Shown: in pieces, positions 24,771-35,390 of the stretch
Layout: each line of letters begins with the position of its first letter
How positions within the stretch are numbered: the first letter of the stretch is position 1
Origin: Cenococcum geophilum 1.58
Taxonomy: Eukaryota; Ascomycota; Dothideomycetes; Gloniales; Gloniaceae
Assembly: GCA_001692895.1 (NCBI GenBank)
Contig: KV748222.1
Coordinates: 1,146,683-1,210,682, forward strand
Direction: 5' to 3'
DNA: 64,000 nt
Program-made: the position numbers and the translations under genes
The notes under the pieces: generated by a model
What the model saw: only the letters and a program-made list of their open reading frames with translations
What the model was told of the DNA's origin: nothing
Database searches by the model: none

Positions 24771-25191
24771 TGTTACGGACGCTTTAAGTATAATATTATA
24801 ACTACTAGGAGAGGAGTTGGAAGAAGCTAGTTAGTTAATATAGGTATAGTCTAGAATAAAACCCGTAGAACTATATAATAAGGAATAGTAAGCGAGTTAT
24901 ATAATATTGTACGTAGAGTACGCGGTATACGAACGGAATATACGTATAATACGTATAACACGTACCTTACGTATAAGAAGGATTTCTTAGGAGTACGGAT
25001 GTGTATTTAAAAGACTATAGTCCCTACCTAGATAGTTCCTTCCTTATAGTAATTCTCAGAATATAATTGGAGTTAATTTGTTGGGCAACTACTCCACCAG
25101 TTATGTTTACGTTGTTGACTATTTGTTCTTTACCTATATACCTAGCCTATTAACAAGTCCACCGTAGTTTCTACTATAAGGCTTTGTTACA
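24771..25191 (+). repeat. 3' LTR of gypsy-A
   Basis: This 421-bp repeat pairs with 11621-12041. It is followed by the AATAC target duplication and then immediately by gypsy-B integrase sequence. The remnant 24357-24770 between the LINE and this LTR belongs to gypsy-A and ends in a purine tract. Confidence 0.93.
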
Positions 25192-26546
25192 AATACTACT
25201 AGCCCAGAATAGTTATAGATATTAACCATTATATATAAAACTGTAACGACTATTAAAGGTTTATAATTCTATAAAATAAGATCCTAGGATTATTAAAACC
25301 CCTCCTAATACCTGACTGCTTATAGCAGTATATCTCTATAGACTTCTATAAGCTATCTATAGACCGTAACGGATATAATATAGTTATAATTTTAGTTAAC
25401 CACTTTAGTAAGCGCCCGTTTTTAATTCCCTATTATAAAAATATTAATGCTAAAGAGGCAGCCTAACTATATATCTACTACGTCTACTAAATTTACGGAC
25501 TACTAAATACTATTATATCTTATCGTGGGCTGTAGTTTATATCGGCCTTCTAAAATAAGTTTACCTAAATCTTAGGCATTAGACTAAGGCTTTCTACGGT
25601 ATATTACCCCTAGATAGACAGTTAGACGGAGATTATAAATTAATACTTAGACTAGAGACTCCGGCCCTTTATTAACTACTTCTAGAATAACTAGGCTAAA
25701 CTACTACCCCTAATAAACTATATCCAAAAAACCCTACCCTATAACTCTACTAGATTTGCCCTTATCTAACTAAAAATAGGCTACTTACCCCATATAAGCT
25801 TTAACTAAAAAAGGCAAAAATAAACCCAGACTGTACGCGAAAAACTATCTTATAAAAAAGCCTAGTAGTACGCAAAGCGCTTAGAAGAAGCCTAAATAGT
25901 AGCCTATATAAATCTAGAAAGAGCCTAAAAATTAATATAATAGTAGGTGAATAAGTATAGGCGAGAGCCTAACTTTACTATAGGTAATATAGTCTAGGTT
26001 ATAATAAAGAACTAGAAGACGGAACGGCCTAGCCGTAAACTAGACTATTAGATAGCAGGACCGTATAAAGTTCTTAAGAAAATAGGTAACTTATATAAAG
26101 TAAAGCTCCTAGATTTAATTAAGGTTTACCCTATTTTCTTACTAGATAAGCTATAGAAAGCCGCAAACGACCTATTACCTAGATAAAAGAACAAACCTCC
26201 CCTATCGATTTAAGTCAATAGCAACAATAAATAGAAAATTAAAGAAATACTAGCCTATAAACTAGTAAAGAGAACGCTAAAGTACCGCGTTAGTTAGAAA
26301 GGCTATAATTTAGATCCTACTTAACACCCTATATAGAACTTTATTAGCAGTCCCTATAAGCTTTAAGAATTCTATAGCTGTTACCTTAATAAACTAGGAC
26401 CTTTAAAGTACCTAAATAAGTAGATAAAGTGCTAGTATAGCGAAGACAAAAGCTACTAGAAGAATATAAAGATAAAAACGCCCTATAGGTATAATATGGA
26501 TATATAAAGCCTAAGGGCAGGCTTTACTAGGGGGGGAGGGGGGTAA
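25192..26546 (+). pseudogene. Gypsy-B copy 1 integrase and chromodomain relic
   Basis: The frame reads GLLKPLLIPD, then ISIDFYKL, NGYNIVIILVNHFSKR and NTIISYRGL, the DDE integrase core of Ty3/gypsy. EPNFTIGNIVWV, RKLDY and AGPYKVL follow, then a chromodomain-like stretch YRVS, KGYNLDPT, HPI, FISSPYKL. Stops mark RIP. It ends in the polypurine tract GGGGGGGAGGGGGGTAA (about 26530-26546) just before the 3' LTR. Confidence 0.85.
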
Positions 26547-26764
26547 TATTACGGCACTAGCAGAAAACGGTAGAACTTAGTAGAACTTTATAATTACGTA
26601 ACTAGAGGACTGTATAAAAAAAACCCTACTTTAACTAACGCTGCTCTTCTTCTCCTTTTCTTTCTCTAGCTTTAGATTCTTATTTATAGATAATCCAATT
26701 ATATAGGCTTGCATGCGTCCTTCTTACTATGCTCATACCTTAATTAACTAAGTCGCTAATAACA
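26547..26764 (+). repeat. 3' LTR of gypsy-B copy 1
   Basis: It begins TATTACGGCACTAGCAG (TG start changed to TA) after the polypurine tract, and ends near GTCGCTAATAACA. It aligns with the reverse complement of the two 225-bp LTRs at 42182-42406 and 47873-48097, including the shared GGACTGTATAAA promoter-like stretch. Confidence 0.85.
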
Positions 26765-27181
26765 GCGGTAGGGTTATAGTGGACATTATAGGAGATAGCT
26801 AAGTAAGCTCTATAGTAGTAGATAGTTAATTATCTATAGTAGATACGGGCCTCTTTAGAGGACCCCTTAGTATCTTTTTAGGGGTTAGATATACAGGAGA
26901 GGGTTTATCTAAAGACGGAACTTAGCCGTTAGCGGATTTAAAAACGGACCTAGGTATATATATAGATATAAGTATAAGTACGGGGCCGTTTAAAGGCAGA
27001 TATATGGACTCTATAGGCCCTATCCAGATACCTGTCTTCCCTTACTAGATCTATATAGATATAAATAATACTAATAACCTTTTTATCTCGCTAAGTTGTT
27101 CTAAGATCGTCTATACGCGTAATTAAACTCCCTTTATCTTAGAGATTGCGGCCTTATATTTTAGCTTAGCTACGGCCTTAT

Positions 27182-27364
27182 TATCAGATAATCTGTATTC
27201 TCTAAGGCGTGGGTCACGTGCACGAGTCACGTGCACTGTAAATCTCTCCATCTTAGCTTAGAGCCCGAGGGCCCCAGGTCCAAAAACGATCAACGATTAA
27301 GTAAAGATCAATCAATCAATCAACCCATTTCATCAATGAACAGCTCTATATAAACTATCTGACA
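27182..27364 (+). repeat. 5' LTR of copia element
   Basis: The original start was probably TGTCAGATA, now TATCAGATA, pairing with the end TATCTGACA. It contains two CACGTG palindromes (about 27218 and 27233) and a TATA-like CTATATAAA before the end. It is 13 bp shorter than the 3' LTR because the 3' copy has an ATATATAGGGGTC-like insertion. Confidence 0.9.
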
Positions 27365-27377
27365 GTTATAAGCCCGG
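27365..27377 (+). other. Putative primer-binding site of copia element
   Basis: GTTATAAGCCCGG directly follows the 5' LTR. It resembles the complement of the anticodon region of initiator tRNA-Met (GGGCTCATAAC), allowing for one G-to-A change. Use of a half-tRNA primer is known from Drosophila copia. The assignment here is inference. Confidence 0.5.
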
Positions 27378-27639
27378 TCCACCGACTCAAGAAGCTATTC
27401 AGCTATTACTCAATCATTTAAAGAAATTCTACCTCATCGTTAGACTCTGACACCTCATCGTCAAAGGACGCAGACTCTGACAGAACTCCTACCTCAATAG
27501 TCACAGGACGATTCTGACACGAGATTCCACGAGATTCCACCTCAATTGTCATAGGACGATCCTGATGACAAGGACGATCCTGACGACGAATTCCATCTCA
27601 ATTCCCATCTGCCTATTAGTTAGATGACCCTACCGACGA

Positions 27640-30600
27640 GTTCGTTGACTATAATTATCCTTAATAAGCCAGAAGACTGGGAACAATGGCTATGGCAACT
27701 CCGAGCCCTCGTGGATCAGCGAATTTAGGCCTATATTAACCCAGACAATGCAGTACCTTAATAAGGTCTACTATAAGAACCAGCCTATCCAGAAGTTATA
27801 GACTTTAATAAGAATGTACAGTGCCTGGACATTAGTTTCCCGACATTTGCAAATTTACACCAAAACTCACCCTTTTTACCTTTAATTTTCTCTACTACTA
27901 CCTTACAATAAATTATAAAATTTAATTTATATATAAATAAACACTATCTTTAAAATTATTTTTAATTAGTTTTAAAAAAACTTAAGAAATTAAAAAGTTA
28001 TTTAAGCTAGAAGTTTAAGTTTTAATAAAATTTACCCTCTCGCTAAGAAATTTCTTAGCGGAACTGGAGAAAATCAAAATCTTTCAACTTTTAGCTTGTA
28101 TAACTTTTTAATTTCTTAAGTTTTTTTATAAATTATTTTAATTTATTATAAAGGCAGTATTTATTTATATATAAATCAAATTTTATAATTTATTGTAAGG
28201 TAGTGGTAGAGAAAATTAAAGGTAAAAAGGGTGAGTTTTGGTGTAAATTTGCAAATGTCGGGAAACTAATGTCCAGGCACTGTAACCTTATATATAGCTC
28301 TCGACGAATTAACAGAGAGCGTATAAGAACAGTAGATAATACTATAACTAAGATATAAAGTATATCCTAAAATAAGAAGAGCACCTTTAATAGATCCACA
28401 CCTAGATTATATCTATAGAATTAATTTAGAAGAAGCTACTGCTTAACCCTTCCTTAATAGTTAAAGAATGGCTATCTTAATTAAAGGAGAACACAGAACC
28501 TACCTTGTTATTTATTAGAAAGAAGGTATAATACTAGTATATAAAAGCCCTTAAGGGGTTTAAATACTTATTAAAATTAAATTAGTGGTTAGATTAATGG
28601 GAATATTATAATAGTACTAAAAGAGAAGTATAAGATCCCTTAAATGTCCAATGGAATCTAGCTTTAAGAATTAATAAAAGTTATTTAACTGTTTAGCGAC
28701 GCCTATTATATAAAGTACACTACCGAGTTAAATAACCCTTAGAAGTTAAGATCTTCTAAATACTATAGAGTAGCAAAGGAGCTATAAGAAGGACTTAGAA
28801 CACCCTTAAAGAAAGCTAATACTACTATAAAAGGGAGTACCTTTAATATAGACTTTATAGAGTAAGCTATTAAGGATTACTCTAATACTACTAAAGGTTT
28901 ACGGAGAGGAAAAACCTTAGTACGTAATAGACGCTTAAAGAGAGCCGGAATACTAGTAAATAAAGAGACGTTCTATAAGAAGCTAATACCTAAGTACTTA
29001 GCGTACGGAATACGAGGACATTTTATTTAAAACTATTAGTGTTTATTTAAAGATAAGAGACCTACAGAAGTTATAATTAAAGATACTCGCATTAATAGGG
29101 CACTAAAAAAGGTAGAAAAGAATAAGGATCTTACTAACTAAGTTATAAAGATTAGACTTAAAGAATAAAAAGATAAGGCTTAATAATAATAGGATAAGAG
29201 TTAGGAAGTTAAGATTAAGGGAAAAGCTAATACAATATTTCTAGAATTATATTATACTGGTTAACTCTATCTACTAAAGCTATTAACTATTCTTAACTTA
29301 GGAACCACTTTCTATATTTTTAATAACCTTTCTTATTTCTATAACTTTAGGAAAGCTCTAAGATATAAATATATTATCGCCGGTAGCTTAGAAGTGCCTA
29401 TACTAGGCTATAGTAATATTACTATTTAAGTTATAAAACTAGATAAGAGTAAGGGAATCCTACGTTTTAAGGATGTTGCCTTTTATACGGACTTTAATAT
29501 AAATCTAGTATTATTCCGTCTACTTTAAAAATAAGAGTACTACTAGGATAATAAAGGAGATAATAATTTTCTAGTTTAGAAGGATAATATAATCCTATAT
29601 TAAATAGAAGAACGTTACGGATAATAGACTATTAAATACGTCCGACTAGAAAGTTTATTAGCGTTTAATATAAGCTAACTGCTACGCCGCTAATGGAAGC
29701 GTAGAGTATTGTTAAGAGATATTCGTCTAGATGCGAAAGGTAATATATAACTATAGTATCTGCGTCTAGGTTATCTAGGACCTATAAGCCTTTATTATTT
29801 AGGTATTAACGCCCTAGGAGCTAAGCTTTAAGGCCCTAAGATAATAGAATATTAATATTATAGTCTCGCTAAAATTAAGCGTTAGGTCTTATAAAGGTTC
29901 TTAAAACGAAATATTAATAAACCCTATCTTAACCTCTATATTAACTAGACTAACCTTAAGAAAGCGTATACTAGATTTGTGCGAGTTATACTTATCTATA
30001 ATACCTTCTTAGGAAGATCCTTTCTGTATTTTATAATAACGTATAGTAAAGAGAAGGAGATACTATAAGTGCTTAAAGATTTTATCCATTAGATTTGTCT
30101 AAGGTATAACCTTAAAGTTAATACTATTAAATTAGACAACGAGCTAGGGAGAAGGAAAACCCTTAAATGGCTACAAACCTAAGGGATTATATTTAAGCCT
30201 TCGGCACTATATATTTAAGCTTAAAACGGTACCGCCGAATACTTAGGGGGTATAATTATTAAGAGAGTATAAGTAATAAGAATTACGATTAATCTACCAC
30301 ATAATCTATAGAACAAAATAGTTAACTATATAGTCTACCTTTAAGATTAAATGCCATAGGAAAGCAATAGATGGAAATCGCTATATAAGAGGTTCTATAC
30401 CTTCCTAGCTAATAGAAGATTAAGGAAACCACAACTAGCGTACCTAAAAGCCTACGGCTGTAGGGTATACGCGATAACGTTAAATGCCTAGCTAAAGAAG
30501 AAAAGGCTAAGCAAGCTAGATCTGTGAGCCTATATCGGCTACCTTATTGGTTATAACTTTACTAATATCTATAGGATCTAGATCCTATATAAGGGTATTA

Positions 30601-32960
30601 TTATCTCTACTAGGGATATTATTTTTAATAAAAAGATATTCTTTAATAATAAGCGAACGGATATCTTAAAGGATCTATACGCTAAATTAGATACGCTAAT
30701 TAAGAAGATTTAACTCCTAGATACCTTAACTAAAAATAAGGTTCTTCTAAAAGATAATAAAGAAGTATTTAAACTGTTAATTTAAGAGGAAAACGATAAT
30801 ATTAATAATAAGCTAGTGCGAACCTTTAATAAGTTAGCAGATTTTAAGCTTATAAGAGCTCTTAAAAATACGTATTATATGCCACCTCTAATAGAAAAAA
30901 ATAATAAATCTCTATATACCTTTTATATTAAGTATCCTATAAAGTTAGATATATAAGATACTAATTAGAATATTATCTATTAAATAGAAGACGGGTTTAA
31001 TACTTAGGGAGTATTTAATAACTTGGTTAAAGACTTATTTAAAAAAGCCGGCGATTATAGGTTTAAAGACTTTATTACTAAAAGGATTACTTCAGCCTAT
31101 TATAGCGCCTTCTTAGTAGGAAGGAAGTTTAACCTTAATAGTCGACTTAACGATAGTAAGCTGAAATTAGGTAGAATATATAAGGCTAGATTATATAGGA
31201 AGAACTTACCTCCTCTACCTTAGTTAATTAAGGACCTTAATATATATCCTCTTTAAGATTAGTTCTAAGAGGCTTAATAAGCCTACCTCTAATCCTATTA
31301 TTAAATAAGATTATTTTAAGAAATAAAAAAAAAGTATATAAAGAGATAGCAGATTCTTAGCTTAATGTAGGTATTCGTCTATAAGACGGATAAGTACGGA
31401 TTCCTTTAGAAATATAAGGCACGCTTAGTAATATACGGAAATTAATAGGCCCTAGGAGACCTACCTATAAGAGCTACTATATTAGATAGTACGACCTTCT
31501 AAACCCTTATAGTAATTACCGCAAAATTTAACCTAGAGATAATATAGATAGATACAGTTAATGCGTTTATCTATTATAATTTTAATAAAGTTGTCTATAT
31601 AAAGCTACCACTAGGGTTTAATAAAGGAAAGACTAATAAAGTACTATGCTTAAGAAAAGCCCTTTACGGACTACGACGATCCCCTCTATTATAGTAAAAG
31701 AATTTTATAAGCTTATTAAACGAATTAGGTTTTAAAGAAGTACCCTAGGAGCCGTATATTATGCTAAAAGGTAAAATAGTTATCTTCTTCTATATTAACA
31801 ATATTATCTTCTACTACTAAAAGATAGATAAAAAGAAAGCTTAAGAAGCAATTAAGGAGCTAAGTAAGGAATACTAGATAAGTACCCTTAACAAGCTAAA
31901 ATAGTTTCTAGGAATCTATATACTATGTAATTATAGCTAGAGGCTTCTATAGCTATCCTAGGAAGCCTATATTAAGAAAATATCTAACTAGTATAAGATA
32001 GATCTTAAAGGGCGTCTTCTAGATACTCCTATAGCAGAATTAGAACTCCTCCCTACTAATTACCAATTAATCTATCTAACGCGTCCGTCCCCTAATATAA
32101 ACCTATTAGTCCGTCCTATATCCCTACCAGCTTCTATAATACTATATTAAAGAAAAATAGGTTTAGTACTCTATATAGCCATTATAACGCGTCCGGATAT
32201 TACTTTTACAGTATTATAGCTAGTAAGGTTTAATTAGAACCTAAGCTAAAAGCACTATTAAGTAGTAGACAGAGTAATTTATTACTTATATAGTATAAGG
32301 AGTAGAGTAATCTACTATAGAGGAGATAAGAAAGGAATGAACGGTAGAGGAAAAGATAAAGAAATATGCGACAAAGGACGAGACAACGGAAGAGATAGTA
32401 GAAGTAAAGCGCAATTATTTATTTATACTAGCAATATATTATTTACAGACAACTCTATTAATAGAAAGAGCTTATAAGGATATATTATAAAGCTATTTAG
32501 GGGGTTAATTGCCTAAAAAGCAAACAAGTAGGGTATGGTTACGACGTTAAGTATAAAAGCCGAGTTATTAGCCCTATTACAGACAGTAAAGGAAGCTATC
32601 TTTATTAGTAGGCTATTTAAAGTAATAACGTTAAGGCTAAATAAGCCCTTAATTATTAACTGCGATAATACCTAGACACTCTAACTAATTATAAAAGATA
32701 TAGTAAAGCTAATTATAAAGCTTTAACACATTAATATCTATTAACACTAGCTACGTTAGGAATACGCAAGGAGACAAATACTATTTTAATAGACAGCGAC
32801 GAAGGAAATGATCGTTAATAGACTTATAAAGGCCCTGCCTAAGCAGAGGTTTTAAAGCTTCGTTAATATAATCGGAATAGTAGATATTAAGGAGTAGCTA
32901 AATAAGGAGATGCAATTAGAGGACCTAAGGGAGAAGATTAGAGCGAGACGGAAGGATTTA
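27640..32960 (+). pseudogene. Copia Gag-Pol relic
   Basis: Gag begins near 27640 (PEDWEQWLWQLRALVDQRI) and continues after the MITE (KNVTLYIALDELT). Protease and integrase follow: IFNNLSYF at about 29317, then LKVNTIKLDNELG at about 30110, and LKAYGCRVYA at about 30446. RT starts near 31370 (VYKTDKYGF, KYKARLV, DTVNAFIYY), runs through KALYGLRRSPLL, and has the catalytic box FYINNI (originally YVDD). RNase H closes it (LSIKAELLALLQTVKEA at about 32551). An intact stretch at 31023-31223 is only a surviving fragment of the frame. Many Gln codons are stops. Confidence 0.88.
27819..28282. mobile_element. 464-bp foldback MITE with TA target duplication
   Basis: It starts CAGTGCCTGGACATTAG and ends with the exact reverse complement. 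TA lies on both sides (27817-27818 and 28283-28284). The arms are inverted over nearly the whole length: the left CATTTGCAAATTTACACC and ACTCACCCTTTTTACC have exact partners on the right. A short centre lies near 28035-28060 (GCTAAGAAATTTCTTAGC). It interrupts the copia Gag frame, which resumes directly after it. There is no coding capacity. It still contains CA/TG steps, so it was hit little or not at all by RIP. Confidence 0.93.
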
Positions 32961-33045
32961 GATAAGATTATAGTTCAATTAACTCATTAACGGACACGAG
33001 AAGGTGGTTAGCTTTGACCTTAAAGAGCTTAAAGCTAAGGGGGTA

Positions 33046-33241
33046 TATTAGATAATCTGTATTCTCTAAGGCGTGGGTCACATACACGAGTTATATATAG
33101 GGGTCACGTGCACTATAAATCTCTCCATCTTAACTTAGAGCCCGAGGGCCCCAGGTCCAAAAACGATCAACAATTAAGTAAAGATCAATCAATTGATTAA
33201 CCCATTTTATTAATAAATAGCTCTATATAAACCATCTAACA
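33046..33241 (+). repeat. 3' LTR of copia element
   Basis: This 196-bp copy begins TATTAGATAATCTG after a purine-rich AAAGCTAAGGGGG and ends CTAACA, followed by CTTAT. Only one CACGTG remains; the other has become CACATA. Confidence 0.9.
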
Positions 33242-33246
33242 CTTAT

Positions 33247-35000
33247 AGGCAGGCTAGTATTTCCGTATTATTAGATTATCTAGTATTACTATATTAGCTA
33301 GTAAGCTTTTTACCTATATAGTAAACCTCTAGTACTTCTTATAGCTAAAGAGGGGGTTTCTCTATAGGGGGTAGAGCGGGAACTACTTATATAGGATTAC
33401 TAAGTCTTATAATAGGATTACCCTAAGCGTATAAAGGAGGTGTAGAAATCCTAAGCCTATAAGATTAAGCCGTATAACCTTATTATCGGCCTTACCTAGG
33501 TAGTAGGCCTCTATGCGTTTTAGCTAAATATTAGTTTTAGGCCATATTTTTTTAAATAAAGGGCCTTCTCTAGTACCTCCCGTATATAGGGAAGAAAGTA
33601 GCCCTTTCCTTTCTTTAGGAAGCTAGTAATTAACTATATAAACATATATAGTAGGTAGCTAAGGTAGGCTCCTGTTATTACGTCTATTTTCTAGCGTCTA
33701 GCCCGTTTAATTTAGGTCTCCTTAACGCCGCTAAGCTTAGTATACTAAACGCTCTACTTATAGGCGCTATAGGTCTTCTCCTTTAAGTAAATTTCTACCC
33801 CCTAGAATATCTTTTTATTCTATTTAAACTATATATAATAGCTTGGCGGCTATTATAGTACTTTAATACTGCTAGGGAAGATATATAGGTTATAGTAGTC
33901 CTCTAGTAGCTAAAAGGATAGAAAGCTCTTAGCGCCGTTTTTACCCTAGCGGTTAAAGAAGTAAAAGGCTATTATAGAGAGGGGATAAAGAATAGGGTTA
34001 GTGTTCCATATATAGCCTATATACTTAACCGTGCTATACTAATTCTGCTTCCTTTATATCATTAATATAATTATACACGGTACTAACTTGTCTAGTTTAG
34101 GCCCTTTATTTTCTAGTTTAATAAGAATAAGATTAGTAAGCTAAACGGCTTATCTACTTTTACTATAGGTAATAGTAGTATAGCCTAAGGAACGGGTTAG
34201 AAAATAGTAGCTATATAGACTAAATAGGATATATATAAACCTAATAAATGCTTAGCTATAGTTTAAAGATAAGACTTAACTAAACCTGGCTTTTTAGAGC
34301 CCGTCTCTTAATACTAAGTAATCGCCTTTTTAAGCCCTTTAATGTTATAGCCACTAGTAATTATAAATAGGCCTTAATTAATAAAGTTAACACGTTAGAT
34401 CCGGTCTTTATTACGGTGGACACTATCTAGTACTACTAAGAGCTTCGCCCCCCGTAGTGGCTATAAGATCTTACCTTTTAACTACTACGCGTAAAGCTTA
34501 GTAATAGCGGAGATATAGCTATTTATAACTAAGTATTGGACTATCTCGTTAAATAGGGCATTTAGGGCCTCCTTATCCTATACCTCCCCTTCCTTCTTTA
34601 TAGCTTCCTCTCCTATACTTACAGCTACCCCTATAGCTACCCCTACGGTTGCCTTCCCCCCTAGCTATTCTACCTACTTAACTGCCTTTTACCTCTTCTT
34701 TACCCGCTTACTATCTTTCCATATCTCTTTCTATCTTAACTTCTGTTTTTAATAGCCAGTAGCCTATAATTCTTAGTTAATAACTTACTGCTCTAAAAAT
34801 AGGTAAAGCTTATCCTCTGTTACCTAGGCGCCGTCTATATTACCTTTTAGTCTTATATATTAGTCTTCCCACTCTTTTTACTTTAGCTTATACGTCCTTA
34901 TAGTATTCTTTAAGCGCTAGGCCTTATAAATATCCTATAGCCGCGCCATTTAGGCCTTAAATTTATTCTAAAGGCTATAAGAGAAGAAGAAGAAGGAGGC
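33247..35000 (-). pseudogene. Crypton tyrosine-recombinase relic (main part)
   Basis: Reading from about 34990 downwards the frame shows LKNTIRTYKLKQKEW-like sequence, then VTEDKLYLFLE, INSYISAITKLYA, LRGAKLLVVLDSVHRNKDR and GYNIKGLKKAI. DKLVPCIIILMI, YIGYIWNTNPIF and FYFFNR follow, and lastly KLSGVKETQIKRARR and ITGAYLSYLP. This order corresponds to the fungal Crypton / NDC10_II family as I recall it (LPVKxAVLxSxRR, DPLLCTxAQLAFYLF, GVxExQIRRAGRW, YLTxLPRxFMR). Stops sit at Gln and Trp positions. The remaining C-terminal part is at 26800-27181. I could not verify the catalytic R..R..Y residues. Confidence 0.72.
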
Positions 35001-35390
35001 TAGGGGGGCTTCCTTTAACTATAAGGTAGACTATAGGGTAAGAAGATTTTTAAAAGACTTTATCTTTATAAAAGGTTAGGGGGAAGACGCGTAAGCGCGG
35101 CGTAGGTATAGGTAAATAAAGCTACCAAACGCGTAAATATTAAAGGAGGAGGAGAAGAGAGCTCTATATTATAGAATTATAATTATAATAGGCCTTTTTA
35201 TATAAAATTAAAAGCCCTATATAAGCTAGGAGCTAGCGCGGGCATAAAAATAGGAAGAGGGTTAAAAAATGGATTATTAAGGCGACGATAAGGTTGAAGG
35301 CGCGCGATAAGGACCTCTATACTAACCTAGTACTAACCTAGGCCTTAAAAAGGCGTCCGAAAAGTAGGGGCCACCTCCTAAAGGGGGGGT

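Larger units (their letters stand above)
11621..25191 (+). mobile_element. Ty3/gypsy family A (chromovirus-type), complete, split by LINE
   Basis: Two LTRs of equal length (421 bp) begin TGTTACGGACGCTT and end GTTACA. The 5-bp target duplication AATAC lies at 11616-11620 and 25192-25196. Coding content in order is Gag, CCHC knuckle, protease, RT, RNase H, integrase, chromodomain. A purine tract (AAAAAGGAGGGAGA) precedes the 3' LTR. The LINE at 18792-24343 splits the 3' part, so the element itself is about 8.0 kb. It sits within gypsy-B copy 1, 58 bp downstream of the minisatellite element. Stops throughout show RIP. Confidence 0.93.
5478..26764 (+). mobile_element. Ty3/gypsy family B, copy 1, 5'-truncated and multiply interrupted
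   Basis: The surviving pieces are 5478-5995 (RNase H into the integrase N-terminus), 11561-11620, and 25192-26764 (integrase, chromodomain, 3' LTR). The pieces read on from each other in one frame once the insertions are removed. Around the first break the frame runs EVYT-stop (expected Gln), then VSITYPKKNKT, matching the gypsy consensus A-Q-V-S-x-A-H-P-G-x-N-K-T. The protein segments and LTR match the fuller minus-strand copy at 42182-48097. The 5' end near 5478 is a guess from where the homology to that copy stops. RIP has turned many Gln and Trp codons into stops, so the copy is dead. Confidence 0.85.
27182..33241 (+). mobile_element. Ty1/copia retrotransposon, complete but RIP-dead
   Basis: The LTRs are 27182-27364 (183 bp) and 33046-33241 (196 bp). 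Both carry GATAATCTGTATTCTC near the start and end in ACA. The 5-bp target duplication CTTAT lies at 27177-27181 and 33242-33246. Pol order is integrase before RT, which defines copia. The 5' third is less mutated than the rest. The element split the Crypton, and itself carries a MITE at 27819-28282. Confidence 0.93.
26765..35390 (-). mobile_element. Crypton-type element relic, split by copia
   Basis: Two coding pieces on the minus strand (about 35000-33247 and 27181-26800) read as one protein once the copia element is removed. The composition matches fungal Cryptons with a GCR1_C/NDC10_II-like tyrosine recombinase. Cryptons have no TIRs and insert as circles by YR recombination, so the ends are hard to fix. 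I set them at the flanking gypsy LTR and at the change in base composition near 35390. RIP has introduced many stops. Confidence 0.7.

Noticed and set aside
25192..26764. Third, independent gypsy family
   Set aside because: Integrase, chromodomain and LTR match the element at 42182-48097, so it is the same family B.
31023..31223. Separate 66-codon gene
   Set aside because: It lies in the copia Pol reading frame between integrase and RT and is only a stop-free remnant.
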